DNA of 64,000 nt from contig JAITYX010000034.1 in assembly GCA_021018815.1 (NCBI GenBank), positions 3,348,001 through 3,412,000 on the forward strand, read 5' to 3'. Both the position numbers and the translations under genes were made by a program. This DNA is from Talinum fruticosum. Taxonomy: Eukaryota > Streptophyta > Magnoliopsida > Caryophyllales > Talinaceae. This document shows positions 47,520-57,279 of this stretch, piece after piece. Each line of letters begins with the position of its first letter. The first letter of the stretch is position 1. The notes under the pieces were generated by a model that ran no database searches, had not been told where the DNA came from, and worked only from the letters and a program-made list of their open reading frames with translations.

Positions 47520-47848
47520 AAATCAGACCTATTACTATGGTTTTTAAGGAAGAACTATAGTAAAAGGTCCGGTTGAAGGCCTACGATGACGGTTTAGATG
47601 AAGAACCGTCGTCATAGGTCACACTATAATGAAAGTTCTTTTGAAAAACCGTCGTCATAAAGTGACCTATGACTACGGTTCTTCATCTGAATTTCGTCGT
47701 AGGCGTTCTTTTACTACGGTTGACCTATGACTACGGCTCTTCATCCGAATTGTCGTCGTAGGCGTTCTTTTACTACGGTTTTCAACCGTAGTAAAAATGC
47801 CAACCTACAACGACGACCACATAGACGACGCCTGATAACTATAGTTAA
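47520..47848 (+). repeat. CACTA right-type subterminal repeats (first copy)
   Basis: Repeated GACCTATGACTACGG, AACCGTCGTCATA and CGTCGTAGGCGTTCTTTTAC words occur here. The same style of repeat stands directly before the true right end at 51960-52137. The copy lacks its last 20 or so bases and abuts a left end at about 47849 (CTACTACAGGAACCACTTTG). Confidence 0.7.
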
Positions 47849-48930
47849 AGTACTACTACAGGAACCACTTTGAACGACAGATCTTTAACGACGGTTAAAA
47901 GGACAAACCATCATGAAAACTAGACCAAGTGGCATTTTTGTAAGTAACAGGCATTGTTTAACACATATGACAACGGTTCTTCCCGAGAACCGTCGTCATA
48001 TATATTGTTGAAGACATTTAACGATGGTTCTTTAACGTAACCGTCGTGAAATGTCACATATGACGACAGCTTCTATGAAAGAATCGTTGTCATATGTCTT
48101 TCGGATCGCCTTAAAAACGTGAGAACATACCCGTGGTTTCCATGCCCACTTACATCTACTCTCGGCCTTATCGCTTTCTACTATTTCTCTCCTCCACATA
48201 CCTCCTCAAATCAGGAATTCGTAGCTTTCTCGCCGGTCTACTTGAATTGGTAAGCCCACTTACATCCTTGTCGTTGTAGTTTCCTCTCTCTTAATCTTTC
48301 ATTTCTTCATAGTTTCCTCTTGTCTTTTTTAAGTGTATATCTCCTCAAACTAATTCTCGATGTCAAGCCTCTCCTCACCCTCGCCGTTGTCGGCTCTTAG
48401 GCATGAATCTCTATCCTCTTTTATTTTCCCTTTATGTTATTTACAAAAATGTATTATAGTTAAATGTTAAATGTATTTGCGGTAATTATGTGAATGTTGA
48501 GAATGTGGGTAACATTTGAGATTGTTGAAATGTTGAATCTTTGTTGAAATGTTGAATATTGAGAATGTGGTAACATTTGTTTAGTTTATTAAGTTGGAAA
48601 TTCGTGAAATGTTTAAGATTTTGAGAAATGGGTTTAGGATTTTAGGATTTGTGGTAATTATAGTGAAATATGATAGTTACGGATGGTAAATCGAAACAGT
48701 CATCCAAATTCGTTTAGGGTTTTAGAGAAATAGAAAGATAATTTGGATATAGGATCATCCCCAAAACCCTTCTCATAAAGATAAATTTGTATCCAAATTT
48801 GTTTATTTTGATGAGATGATTTTGGGCTGAACTCATTTATCCAATTATCAAAATTGGTATCCAAATATGGTTAGAGTTTAGAGAAATAAAAATATTTATG
48901 GTTTAGGGTTTTAGGAAATAGAAATATTTG
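47849..48930 (+). repeat. CACTA left end and leader (second copy)
   Basis: ACTACTACAGGAACCACTTTGAACG followed by ACGACGGTT subterminal words matches the CACTA left end at 11283, and 48440-48700 matches 11860-12180 closely (GTGAATGTTGAGAATGTG, GTTGAATCTTTGTTGAAA). It is therefore the same family as the TNP2-bearing element at 11283. Confidence 0.75.
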
Positions 48931-49153
48931 TGGTTAATAGGGAGAAACTATAAATATGAAAATGTAAAAAATTAGAAAGGTATTTGGATATAGGGATCTC
49001 CCCAAATACATGTCATAAAAATAAATTTGTTATCAAATTTATTTATTTTGATGAGTTGAAGTTGGGGGTGGACTAATTTATCCAATCATCTAAATTTTCG
49101 GTTTCCTTTTTATTGCAAGTTTGTTGTATTATACATGATAGTAAACTATAGGC

Positions 49154-49645
49154 CATGATTTTTTTGAAGTTTACGTAATTCATAAGACAAGTAATGAAAT
49201 ATGAATGAAACGCTGAGGCCATCCATTTAGTTTTCTTTAACAACCGAAGACATAACATGAATCGGAATTCCTTATTATGATTAACAATGAGGTCGGTTTT
49301 ACAAGACAAAACATGAAGTGTACAAGCAACATAGGCTGATCCACAAAGAAGGGTAGAAGGTCGAGGAGTCAAATGGAAACAAAAGGTCATAAACAACTAT
49401 TGTTTATCACCTTTTGTTTCCATTTGACTCCTCGATCCTTCTACCCCGATTTGTTGATCGGCCTATGTTGCATGTACACTCCATGTTTTTTCTTGTAAAA
49501 TCAACTTCATTGTTAATTACAACAAGAGAATTTCGGTTCCTATTATGTCTTGCGTCGTTAAAAGAAAATTAAAGGCGTGGCCTCAACATTTCATTCATAA
49601 TTTCATTATTGTCTTATGAATTACATAAACTTGAAAAAATTCATA
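49154..49645. ncRNA. Candidate long hairpin RNA 1
   Basis: If transcribed from either strand this palindrome would fold into one stem of about 240 bp with a 3-nt loop. Such stems are cut by plant Dicer-like enzymes into small interfering RNAs. No promoter or transcript evidence is available, so an RNA product is inferred. Coding potential is low (a 107-codon minus-strand ORF crosses the left arm). Confidence 0.35.
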
Positions 49646-49694
49646 TCTAATTTATGATAAATGTATAATACATCAAAATTTGAAGCAAAAAGAA

Positions 49695-49697
<3 letters not shown>

Positions 49698-49757
<60 letters not shown>
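49698..49757. repeat. (TA)n microsatellite
   Basis: About 29 TA units following hairpin 1. Confidence 0.95.
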
Positions 49758-49761
<4 letters not shown>

Positions 49762-49814
49762 AATATAATATATACGTAAACAATTGTCTTACACAACGAA
49801 TAATGGGAAAGAGT

Positions 49815-49816
<2 letters not shown>

Positions 49817-49854
<38 letters not shown>
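49817..49854. repeat. (TA)n microsatellite
   Basis: About 19 TA units directly before tandem unit 2. Confidence 0.95.
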
Positions 49855-49858
<4 letters not shown>

Positions 49859-50087
49859 TTAAGGATGAAAAGGGAGAAAATATAAATGCGAAAATGTAAA
49901 AAATTGGAAAGATATTTGGATATAAGGATCTCCCCAAACACTTGTCATAAAGATAAATTTGTGATCAAATTTATTTATTTTGTTGAGTTGAAATTGGGGG
50001 TGGATTGATTTATCCGATTACTTAAATTTTCAATTTCCTTTTTGGGTGCAAGTTTGTTGTATTATACATGATCGTAAATTAGAGTAC

Positions 50088-50598
50088 ATGATTTTTTTGA
50101 AGTTTGCGTAATGCATAAGACAATAATGAATATCAATGAAATGTTGAGGCTATCCATTCAGTTTGCTTTAACAACCCAAGACACAACTAGAACCGGAGTT
50201 CCCATAACCCTTGTTGACTTTAGCAATAATGTCGGATTCACAAGGAAAGACATAAAGTCTATGTATAGCGTGGATCGGTCCATGAAGATAGAAAAAGGGA
50301 TAAAGGCTTTATTAGAGAAAAAGGTGATAAACAATAGGGAATTATTACTAGTTTTGTAATTGTTTACCTTCTTTCTCTCCAATAAATCCTTTATCCCTTT
50401 TCCCTTTGTTCGTGTACCGACACATGCTGTACATAGACTCTATGTCTTACCTTGTAAACCCGATCTCATTTTTAAAGACAACAAGATTTATAGGAACTCC
50501 GGTTGTGGTGATGTCTTGGGGTAGTTAAAGCAAATTAAAGGGATTGGCTCAACATCTTACTCATATTAATTGTGTCATGCATTATGTAAAATTTCATA
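50088..50598. ncRNA. Candidate long hairpin RNA 2
   Basis: Arms of about 240 bp with mismatches; GAACTCCGGTTGTGGT in the right arm pairs with ACCGGAGTTCC in the left. A product is inferred only from the fold. Left-arm ORF 50111-50359 has no recognisable domain. Confidence 0.35.
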
Positions 50599-50612
50599 TA
50601 TCTATCTATATA

Positions 50613-50619
<7 letters not shown>

Positions 50620-50687
<68 letters not shown>
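50620..50687. repeat. (TAA)n microsatellite
   Basis: About 22 TAA units. It gives a poly-Asn ORF in one frame that is not a gene. Confidence 0.95.
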
Positions 50688-50688
<1 letters not shown>

Positions 50689-50835
50689 TAATATACGTAA
50701 ACAATTGGAAGAAAAAAGTTCTTTGAATAAGAAGAGGGGTAGAGGCTTTATTGAGGGAATTGGTAGTAATAATTCTTTGACTTAACTCTCTCCTTCAAAT
50801 ATAGTGAAAATGAGTTACAGATTACTTCCTACTAG

Positions 50836-51300
50836 TTACAAAAATTGTGCCCACCCTTCAATAGCGGCTATGTCGAGCAAGGTTCTATTGCGAATTGTTC
50901 CCCGTCCCTCATTGCAAAGACATTCTATAACCTTCTGATTGATGATGTCATGGAGATGGATTTTGTTGACTTTGATGAAGCTCATGCTCTCAAACAAGTT
51001 GTGTTGCATTTTGACTCGGTGCCTCCTTAAAGCCCGGGTAGAACGCCACTTTGACCATCTTGCGAAATCCAGGCAAGCAATTTGCACTCGTCGGCAAGTG
51101 ACGCAGCGAGCGAAGGCGAAAATTCAAGCATGGGCTCATCGTTTGGTCCCTCTAGAGAGCAAGTGAATCGGTGGAGGGGCCTTTCTCTCGTTCTTCTCCG
51201 ATCCGAAGGAACTTACCGAAAGAGAAGGGGAGGAACCTCTTTAAGGAAAAGAAGATATCCTCCCTAAGAAGAAGTGAGGTTGTCCACTTCTACCCCAAGC
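50836..51300. other. Unassigned ORF-containing segment of the CACTA element
   Basis: Overlapping ORFs on both strands (50845-51030 plus, VMEMDFVDFDEAHALKQVV; 50836-51087 minus) show normal amino-acid composition, but I recognise neither. A plus-strand continuation is Ser- and Glu-rich (SASDAASEGENSSMGSS, about 51085-51135). It may be a captured host gene piece or the 3' part of the CACTA coding region. Confidence 0.35.
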
Positions 51301-51460
51301 ACAAACTCCAAGCAAGCAATATATAAGAGGAGCATCACTTTGGGACAATGACAAACGAAACAGATATTGCAAATGAGATGACCTCTTTATGTATTGCTTA
51401 TAGTGTTTATGCCAAAAATTTCGTTTCTTGGTCTTGGAATTTTGTGGAATAAATGACTTT

Positions 51461-51727
51461 AATATTTATGCCAAAGTTTCATCTCTATTTGCCCAAAGTT
51501 GTTGTTTTTAGTAGATTAAGTTATATGTTTGTCTTTATGATTATATTGCTTGCTTGGAGTTCATGCAGAGGTAGCGTAGACAGCAAATATGATGTATATA
51601 TGTTGTCTAGACTACCTCTACATCAACTCCAAGCAAGAAATATCGTCATAAGGACAATGACATAACTAAATCTACTATAAAAGCATCACTTTCGATAAAT
51701 AGAGATGAACTTTTTCACATAAATACT
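51461..51727. ncRNA. Candidate hairpin 3 (precursor-like)
   Basis: Left arm 51461-51585 and right arm 51601-51727 with a loop of about 15 nt. The innermost 37 bp pair with about five mismatches: CTTGCTTGGAGTTCATGCAG in the left arm against the reverse complement CTTGCTTGGAGTTGATGTAG of the right. The outer stem is looser. The shape resembles a young plant microRNA or hairpin-siRNA precursor. I do not recognise a known microRNA in it. Confidence 0.4.
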
Positions 51728-51959
51728 GCAAGAGCACTCTTTGTATTATAATTTCGCATCATTGTAATATATTCATTGCTAAAACTTACTATAAAATATG
51801 GAATTGTGTTGTCTAACTTGTTCAAGATGGAACTTGTTGTAGTTATAGTAAGTGGAAAATTTTTGTATTATATTGAAAAATTGCTGCTGTTGGTTGTTGT
51901 AAGTTGTGATATATTTTGTAGTGTATTTTGTACAAGAGGTATGGAAATACAAAAAAACA

Positions 51960-52137
51960 CTATAAAAAATTCTAACCTATGACAATGGTTCTTACGTCGA
52001 ATTGTCGTCATATGCCCTATTATGACGATGGTTCTCATGTTAGAACCGTCGTCATAGAGTGACCTATTACTACGGTTTTGAACCGTAGTAAAAGATGTTA
52101 CATACAACCACTATAGTTCATGGTTCCTATAGTAGTG
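51960..52137 (+). repeat. CACTA right end and subterminal repeats
   Basis: Words TATGACAATGGTTCTTA, AACCGTCGTCATA and TACTACGGTTTTGAACCGTAGTA lead to the terminal GGTTCCTATAGTAGTG. The inner TACTACGGTTttgAACCGTAGTA is itself an inverted repeat. Confidence 0.85.
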
Positions 52138-53506
52138 ATCGACCTAGAACCGAGAATCGATTCCGAGGCGAGGGTATGAAATGTAGGGAAAACCCTTCCG
52201 TTTTGCCTATCCGATGACGACCATAACTAGTTTGAGTAGTGAATTAAAATAACGTACTAAACATAAGCAAACAACATGCTAAACGGAAATCAACGCAACC
52301 AAAACATGAATGAAAGCGATAAAGATCAAATATAAAGGAAAGTAGTAAAGAAAATAACGGAGAAAGAAAAGTAAAGTGAGAGAAAAGAAAGCAAGAAACT
52401 TTAAAGATTACATGGGGTAGGGAGGAAATAAAAGTGATACAATTCTTTTCCATAATACGAAAAGCGATAAAAAGCATAAAATAAATAATAGTTTGAAGGC
52501 CAAATCGATGCCCTCAGGTTGTCCCACCTGCCGATCCGGATCTCTCGCACCGGATGTAACGATGTGATGGTGGTGAATCAAAGAAATGGGCTTTTGTGGA
52601 TTTTCAATGTAGGTCGAAGGTCGATGATGGAGTATTCTAGTTCATATGCGGTAAGGATGAGGAATAGAGTGGAAATAGTTGAAAAGGGACAAAGAGCTCA
52701 TAATATAGAAGAGAGTATTCAGTAGCTCTTAGTCGAATTTCAGTAGCGTTAATTTAAGGAAATAAGTCGTACGAACTATTTTGGTAGCGTGACACTAAGG
52801 CAAAAGTCTGTCTAGAAATGAGAGCCAACGCTCTCTATTTGTAGGGAGAAGTCTAGGTCATAAATGACCTCGGGTTTGCCCTCGGTCAGCCGTCCAAAGC
52901 TAAGCAGAAATGGCAACAAAAAACGAGATACAATCCTCGTCGGGGACGCCGGCCATCCGTGGATGCCTAGGGTTTTGTGCCATTTCGTGTTGAAGAGGAA
53001 ATCTCCACTCCAAATAGCTGCATTTCACTTAAAGAATCTAGGTAGGGGGCCCCGACCACAAGACGTCATCTTGAGGGTGGAAGCTCTTAGTCTCGGGCAA
53101 ATAGTCTTGGAGCTTAAACACGAGCACTTTTATACTTGTAATCATGAAATGCAATGTCTAATGTCGTCTTGAAGTCTTCAGCTCCGTGTCTCGATTGTAC
53201 AAAAGTGAAATGCAGAATTCGAGCCCGGAATTTCCCGATACGCAGATCTTGGACTCTCGTTGTCTCTAGAGGCTTGGCCCGGGCTTGGACCGTTGGAAAG
53301 AAGAAGGGATTTTTGGACCGATCCAAGGCAAAAGGCTATTTATGTGGTGTTGAGGGTTCTTTGTGGTTTACTCGGCTTCCATTGCACCAATCTAATTTAG
53401 TCCGTGATCCAAATTACTAAACAGGACTTGGGATTTCATCATCGGGCTGACAATATAAAATAGAGAATTAAAGAAGATAAGGGATGGCACTTTTTAGGTG
53501 TCTACA

Positions 53507-54884
53507 CCCATTAGCATTGATCATCTTGTATGTGAGTTTTAACACATCTAAAATATGAGCATATTATATATTAGACTTTAAATATTCTAGATTAATAGAT
53601 TCAGGATAATTAGTCATTTTATTTAGAGTAATCCTAATCTAATTTTGTATAATGTTTTTGTAGGTTTTCTAAAAGTGATTTATCTGAAGAAAATGCAAAA
53701 ACAAAGGCTTCTTGTCCGTTGAGGACTGCCAAACATAAAAGCCAGGAATTCCAAATTATCTCGGAACTCTCTAACAACTTAGTTTCTTACTGTTGGGGTA
53801 ATATTTTTAATGAGTCTTAATGGTTTTTTCTGCTTTTCCAGTTTACAAAAGCTGGAAAAAGAGTTGTTGGAATTAAGGACCGAGGCACAATGGTTATTTC
53901 ATGAAGGTCCGGTAATCTGAGTCCTTAGGCTATCCATTACAATGGCTAGCTAACTTAGACAACTTCATTAGAAAAACGTTGAAGACTCAACAAGTATCTC
54001 TTTAAGGTAGACTATTTATAGAAGCCTTAACACAAGATTTCAATGGTTGAATGGAAGAAAAAAAGAGAACAATATGATCATTTACTTCTCTAGCAAACAA
54101 CTCCTAAATTATAATCTTATTTTCGGAGTTGTATTTCTTCAATCGAAATCTTGTTATACTTGTATTCTTCTTTTAGAAGTTTATATGTGATTGAGTTGTA
54201 AAGATTACGTCAACTCGGTTATCCCAAACTGTAAAGGGTACGTCGGTTTGGAAGTACCAGGTCATATAAGGGAATTTCTAACCTTGGGAAAAATCGTGTC
54301 CGATGTTGATAATGGAACATTAACTCGGCGGACCCCAAGTTGATAAGGGAACTTTAACATAGAAGTACGAGTTAGTCAAATAAGGTAAATTCTAACCCAA
54401 GGAAAAATTATAATAGATTTGTTTGGAACAAATCTAGGTAGTCATATTCATTGTATTTGACGATTCAAATAGTGGATTTGACTTAGTGCTTGGATTAGCA
54501 TTGTTCGTGGTTTTCCGTCGCAGGAGGGTTTCCACGTAAATCGACTTATCTCATTTTCTATCTTCTTTATCTAAGTCATTCTAGACTCAGTTCTTCTCCC
54601 CATAATTGAGCTCAAAATCAATCTTCTATAAACATTCCGAGTACTCGGTTCCTTGAATTTATATTTCCGCAAAAATCTTCCATCACCCTATTCAACCCCT
54701 CCCCCTAAAGTGACTTAGACTTTCTAAATTGAAGTTTTAGTCTTCTTATCAACTCATTTCTAAGTCATTCTAGACTTAGTTTCTCTTTCTAATTAGTCAT
54801 TTCTTCAAACCATTAATTTTTTACAAAATCCTTCAACATCGTATTCACCCCCTAGGGTGATTAACTTCTCTAATTGAGCTTTCA
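53507..54884 (+). repeat. Family B LTR, second copy, piece 3
   Basis: It resumes the B LTR from 36995: CCCATTAGCATTGATC..GTGAGTTT matches CCCATTAAGGTTGAAC..GTGAGTTT at about 25098. It includes GTGGATTTGACTTAGTGCTTGG, a decayed promoter region and an end at CTTTCA (54884) after CCCCCTAGGGTGATTAACTTCTC. An inner duplication repeats the CTAAGTCATTCTAGACT block (about 54570 and 54755). Confidence 0.75.
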
Positions 54885-55345
54885 CTTATTATGCCATTTA
54901 GAAGTAGCTATCCTAAAAGTAGAAATATTCTTACTCTACAAAGCCTAAGGAACCCGGACAAATTTATAAAAGAAATCAAATTAAAGATGGTAATACCAGA
55001 AAATGAGTGTTTTGAAAGGTGCTTTTAATATGATTCTATCTGCATTTGTCTCAATAAGAAGAACCTCATGATTAGAAGTCATACAAGGGAGATGAGTTAC
55101 TTTAGTTTCAGAGTATATTTGCATCCAGGAAGTGTTAAGAAGTGCTTTGCCAAGCCGCTCCTGAATCCTTTCTTCTCCTTCATGACAATTAGTCCATGTA
55201 AAGATAGGCACAAAAACCCAAAATTAATAAGCCTACACTTATCTTTCCATTTAAGTAAACTAGAGGCATGGGAGCACTTGAAAGGCTTACCACCACTTTT
55301 CTCATTCGAGTTGGACACTATATTCAGATCACCCATCACCATCTA
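54885..55345 (-). pseudogene. L1-type LINE endonuclease part (LINE 1, upstream half)
   Basis: On the minus strand MVMGDLNIVSNSNEKSGG (55290-55342) is the GDFN block of an APE-type endonuclease, which nicks the target. After a frameshift FTWTNCHEGEERIQERLGKA (about 55140-55205) follows, then the VTHLPCMTSNHEVLL block (about 55045-55090), where the SDH motif reads SNH, so the key Asp is changed. APFKTLIFWYYH and SKWHNK close it at about 54890. The reading continues across the insertion with FWEMFKPTKRQL at 24620-24650. Confidence 0.85.
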
Positions 55346-55827
55346 GGGGTTAAACATTTAGGGGTGGATCCACAACAAGATCATTCGAGCAAGATTATTC
55401 TAGTAAGAGTACCTTCGTCTTTTGAGATTCAAAGGAATGTACCATAGTTTGAAGTAAGATACTTAGGTTTTATACTTTAGTGACAATTGTGGTAGTGAGA
55501 TGCACCGGATGGTGTATTTGATATACAAAGTACAATTTCCTACTTAGAGTTTAAAAATAATTGTTGATGCTCGCTATTATTTAAGTATGTTGACTACTTT
55601 GTTTTGGAAAGGATAAGTACAAAAACTAGCAGGTAGTCCTTCTCCCAAGGGTTCTACCTAAATTTTCCTCCATTGAAATGGGGACAAAGGAAGAAATGGG
55701 AATAGAAGACCAAATTAAAGTAGAAGAAATACAAAGATCAAACTTGGCTACCAGTTAAAAGCCCGATTCACTTCTCTATAAATGTGATAAATAAAGACTT
55801 GATTGCACTTGTGGAGATGATACCAAT
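55346..55827 (-). pseudogene. LINE 2 RNase H end and probable 3' region
   Basis: Just below the solo LTR the minus strand reads VFIYHIYREVNRAFN (about 55755-55800), the HxxREVNRxAD part that ends plant LINE RNase H domains, then unassigned sequence to the endonuclease of LINE 1. No clear poly-A tail is visible, and the exact LINE 2 / LINE 1 junction is unknown. Confidence 0.6.
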
Positions 55828-57279
55828 TGAAGGTTTACTCTTGGAGAGTCTAAGTCACCCTAAAAGGGGGTTAATAGGGTGATCAAGAAAATTAAATAAT
55901 TTTTGCACCAACACAACCCAAAAGCGGATTGTGAGTCTAGATTGCACTTAGAAACACAATAACACGGATATACATGAAAACCCTCCCGAGGCAAAAACCA
56001 CGGACAGTGCTAATCCAAGCACCAAGTCAAATCCACTATTTTGAATCCACAAGATACAAAGGACTAACTCAACCAGAATTGCTCCCTTAAACAATCCCTT
56101 ACAATGTTTTCCTAGACTCGAAGTTCCCTTATCCGATCTTGTACTTCCTAACCGAGGTAACCTTTAAAATCGGGGACAACCGAGCTGAGTTAACCCTTAC
56201 AGCTCAGTCAAGGGACTTATTAAGAAAGTAAGAGAAGTATGTTATTGATTACGATACTTTATTTACAACTCGAGAGAATATTAAATACAGATTTCGAATT
56301 CTAAAAGAAGATCGATCGAGTATGCACTAAGTGTTGGATAATATTTCAACAATAGTCTGCAGCAATGTTTTCAACAATCTTCTAGTCTGTTGAAATGGCT
56401 TCTATTTATAGCCAACCAGGGAGAGTGACCGTTGAGTCTTGGTTCTGGACTAAAATCTTCACTAGCCGTTGTAACGGCTATTCTAAGTCACTCGAAGTGA
56501 TCCGTTGGGATGTGAACGTTGTGCAATGGCTCTTGGCTCCAAAAGACCAATCACTTGGTAGTGACTCGAAAACCGAGGTGGAAACAAGCTGTTAAGCCTA
56601 GAGTTGGAGTTTTCCAATTTTGGAAAGAAACAACCCCGACATGGTTTCTAAGCTATGTCCAAAAGTAGCTAAAACTTGTCTCGCTGGTGTTTAATGGCTA
56701 GAAGTCTGGTTGCTTTTAAAATTCAAAAATAGATTAGACTCGTTTAAATAACCTACAAAAGCAAACCACATTAGTTCTCAAAGTATAAAATACGTTGGTC
56801 CAAGATTAGGCACGAGATAATAATTAAAATAGAGTAATTAAATGTTTAATTATCTTTGGCCTAAAAGAATGGAATTTTCTGACTCTAATATTCAATATGC
56901 TCAAATTCCATCTTGAGTCAATCCTTAAAATAATCAAGTTAGAAAGAATAAAATATTAGAGTATAAGAACTTGATCCGGTCAAATAATTCTCAAAGAAAT
57001 AAACTGACTTAGAATAGAGAATTAACGTTGTAATTTCACTTTTACGTTGAAATACAAAGTCGGTGCTTAGAATAAAAGTGTTAGAGAAATTGTTTGAGCA
57101 TGCGATGGTTTTGAGTGATGTCCGAGTGAGTTAGAAACACCGAGTGTAGGAGATATGCAACATAGCGCTTTACGAGTCGGTCGGAACGAGAATAAAAACT
57201 TAGATAAGAGTTTCTAAAATATGCAGAATAGCTTACAATCAAAACCTAAGAGAGATAAAGATTTATACCCGAGTCCTGA
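55828..57279 (-). repeat. Solo Sirevirus family A LTR, minus strand
   Basis: In minus orientation it starts TCAGGACTCGGGTATAAATC (57279) and ends CCTTCA (55828), matching the full family A LTR. The TATA box lies at 56403-56410. It splits a LINE RNase H domain: KVMKGEIQVP..TLIQDT on one side and IYHIYREVNR on the other. The bases after its end look like a primer site (TTGGTATCATC) but also fit the LINE reading, so I treat it as a solo LTR. No clean target duplication is seen. Confidence 0.8.

Larger units (their letters stand above)
48931..49795. repeat. Tandem unit 1 with long inverted repeat (hairpin 1)
   Basis: A leader (GGTATTTGGATATAGGGATCTCC..) is followed by a near-palindrome: left arm 49154-49396, a 3-base loop (CTA) and right arm 49400-49645. 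The centre reads ATAAACAA-cta-TTGTTTAT, and the arms pair along about 240 bp with scattered mismatches. A (TA)n tract and ATATACGTAAACAATTG end the unit. Unit 2 (49855-50700) has the same layout. Confidence 0.8.
49855..50700. repeat. Tandem unit 2 with long inverted repeat (hairpin 2)
   Basis: The leader (GAAAAGGGAGAAAATATAAATG.., GATATTTGGATATAAGGATC) matches that of unit 1. Left arm 50088-50335, loop of about 22 bases and right arm 50358-50598 are homologous to the arms of hairpin 1. (TA)n and (TAA)n tracts and ATATACGTAAACAATTG close the unit. The duplication thus copied leader, hairpin and tail together. Confidence 0.8.
45106..52137 (+). mobile_element. Composite CACTA transposon, 7.0 kb
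   Basis: The ends are CACTACCGTAGGAACCAC (left) and, in reverse complement, CACTACTATAGGAACCA (right), with two mismatches in the first 17 bases. They are flanked by identical 3-bp duplications ATC (45103-45105 and 52138-52140), the CACTA length. Removing the element rejoins the Tat LTR. A second CACTA left end lies inside at about 47849, after a right-end-type subterminal region, so the unit looks like two fused copies that moved as one. No TNP2 gene is inside, so it is non-autonomous. Confidence 0.88.
36996..53506 (-). mobile_element. Ty3/gypsy Tat-type element, minus strand, internally deleted
   Basis: Its 5' LTR is at 44495-53506 (holding a CACTA), with a primer site, gag remnants (43260-41950) and the end of a protease, followed directly by the downstream part of a 3' LTR (41420-36996, holding a solo LTR). 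Reverse transcriptase, integrase and the first 580 or so bases of the 3' LTR are absent. Target duplications CTCAT (36992-36996, overlapping the last LTR base) and CCCAT (53507-53511) agree at four of five bases. It lies inside a family B LTR. Confidence 0.8.
44495..53506 (-). repeat. Tat 5' LTR (interrupted by CACTA)
   Basis: In minus orientation it starts TGTAGACACCTAAAAAGTGCC (53506) and ends GGTTCCTACA (44495). Without the CACTA insertion and one copy of its 3-bp duplication it is 1977 bp, close to the 1901 bp of the plus-strand Tat LTR at 5965-7865, which it matches. The TATA position is decayed here (CTACAAATAG on the minus strand near 52830). Confidence 0.85.

Noticed and set aside
49647..50726. 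Tyr/Ile-repeat and poly-Asn ORFs
   Set aside because: Translations of (TA)n and (TAA)n microsatellites.
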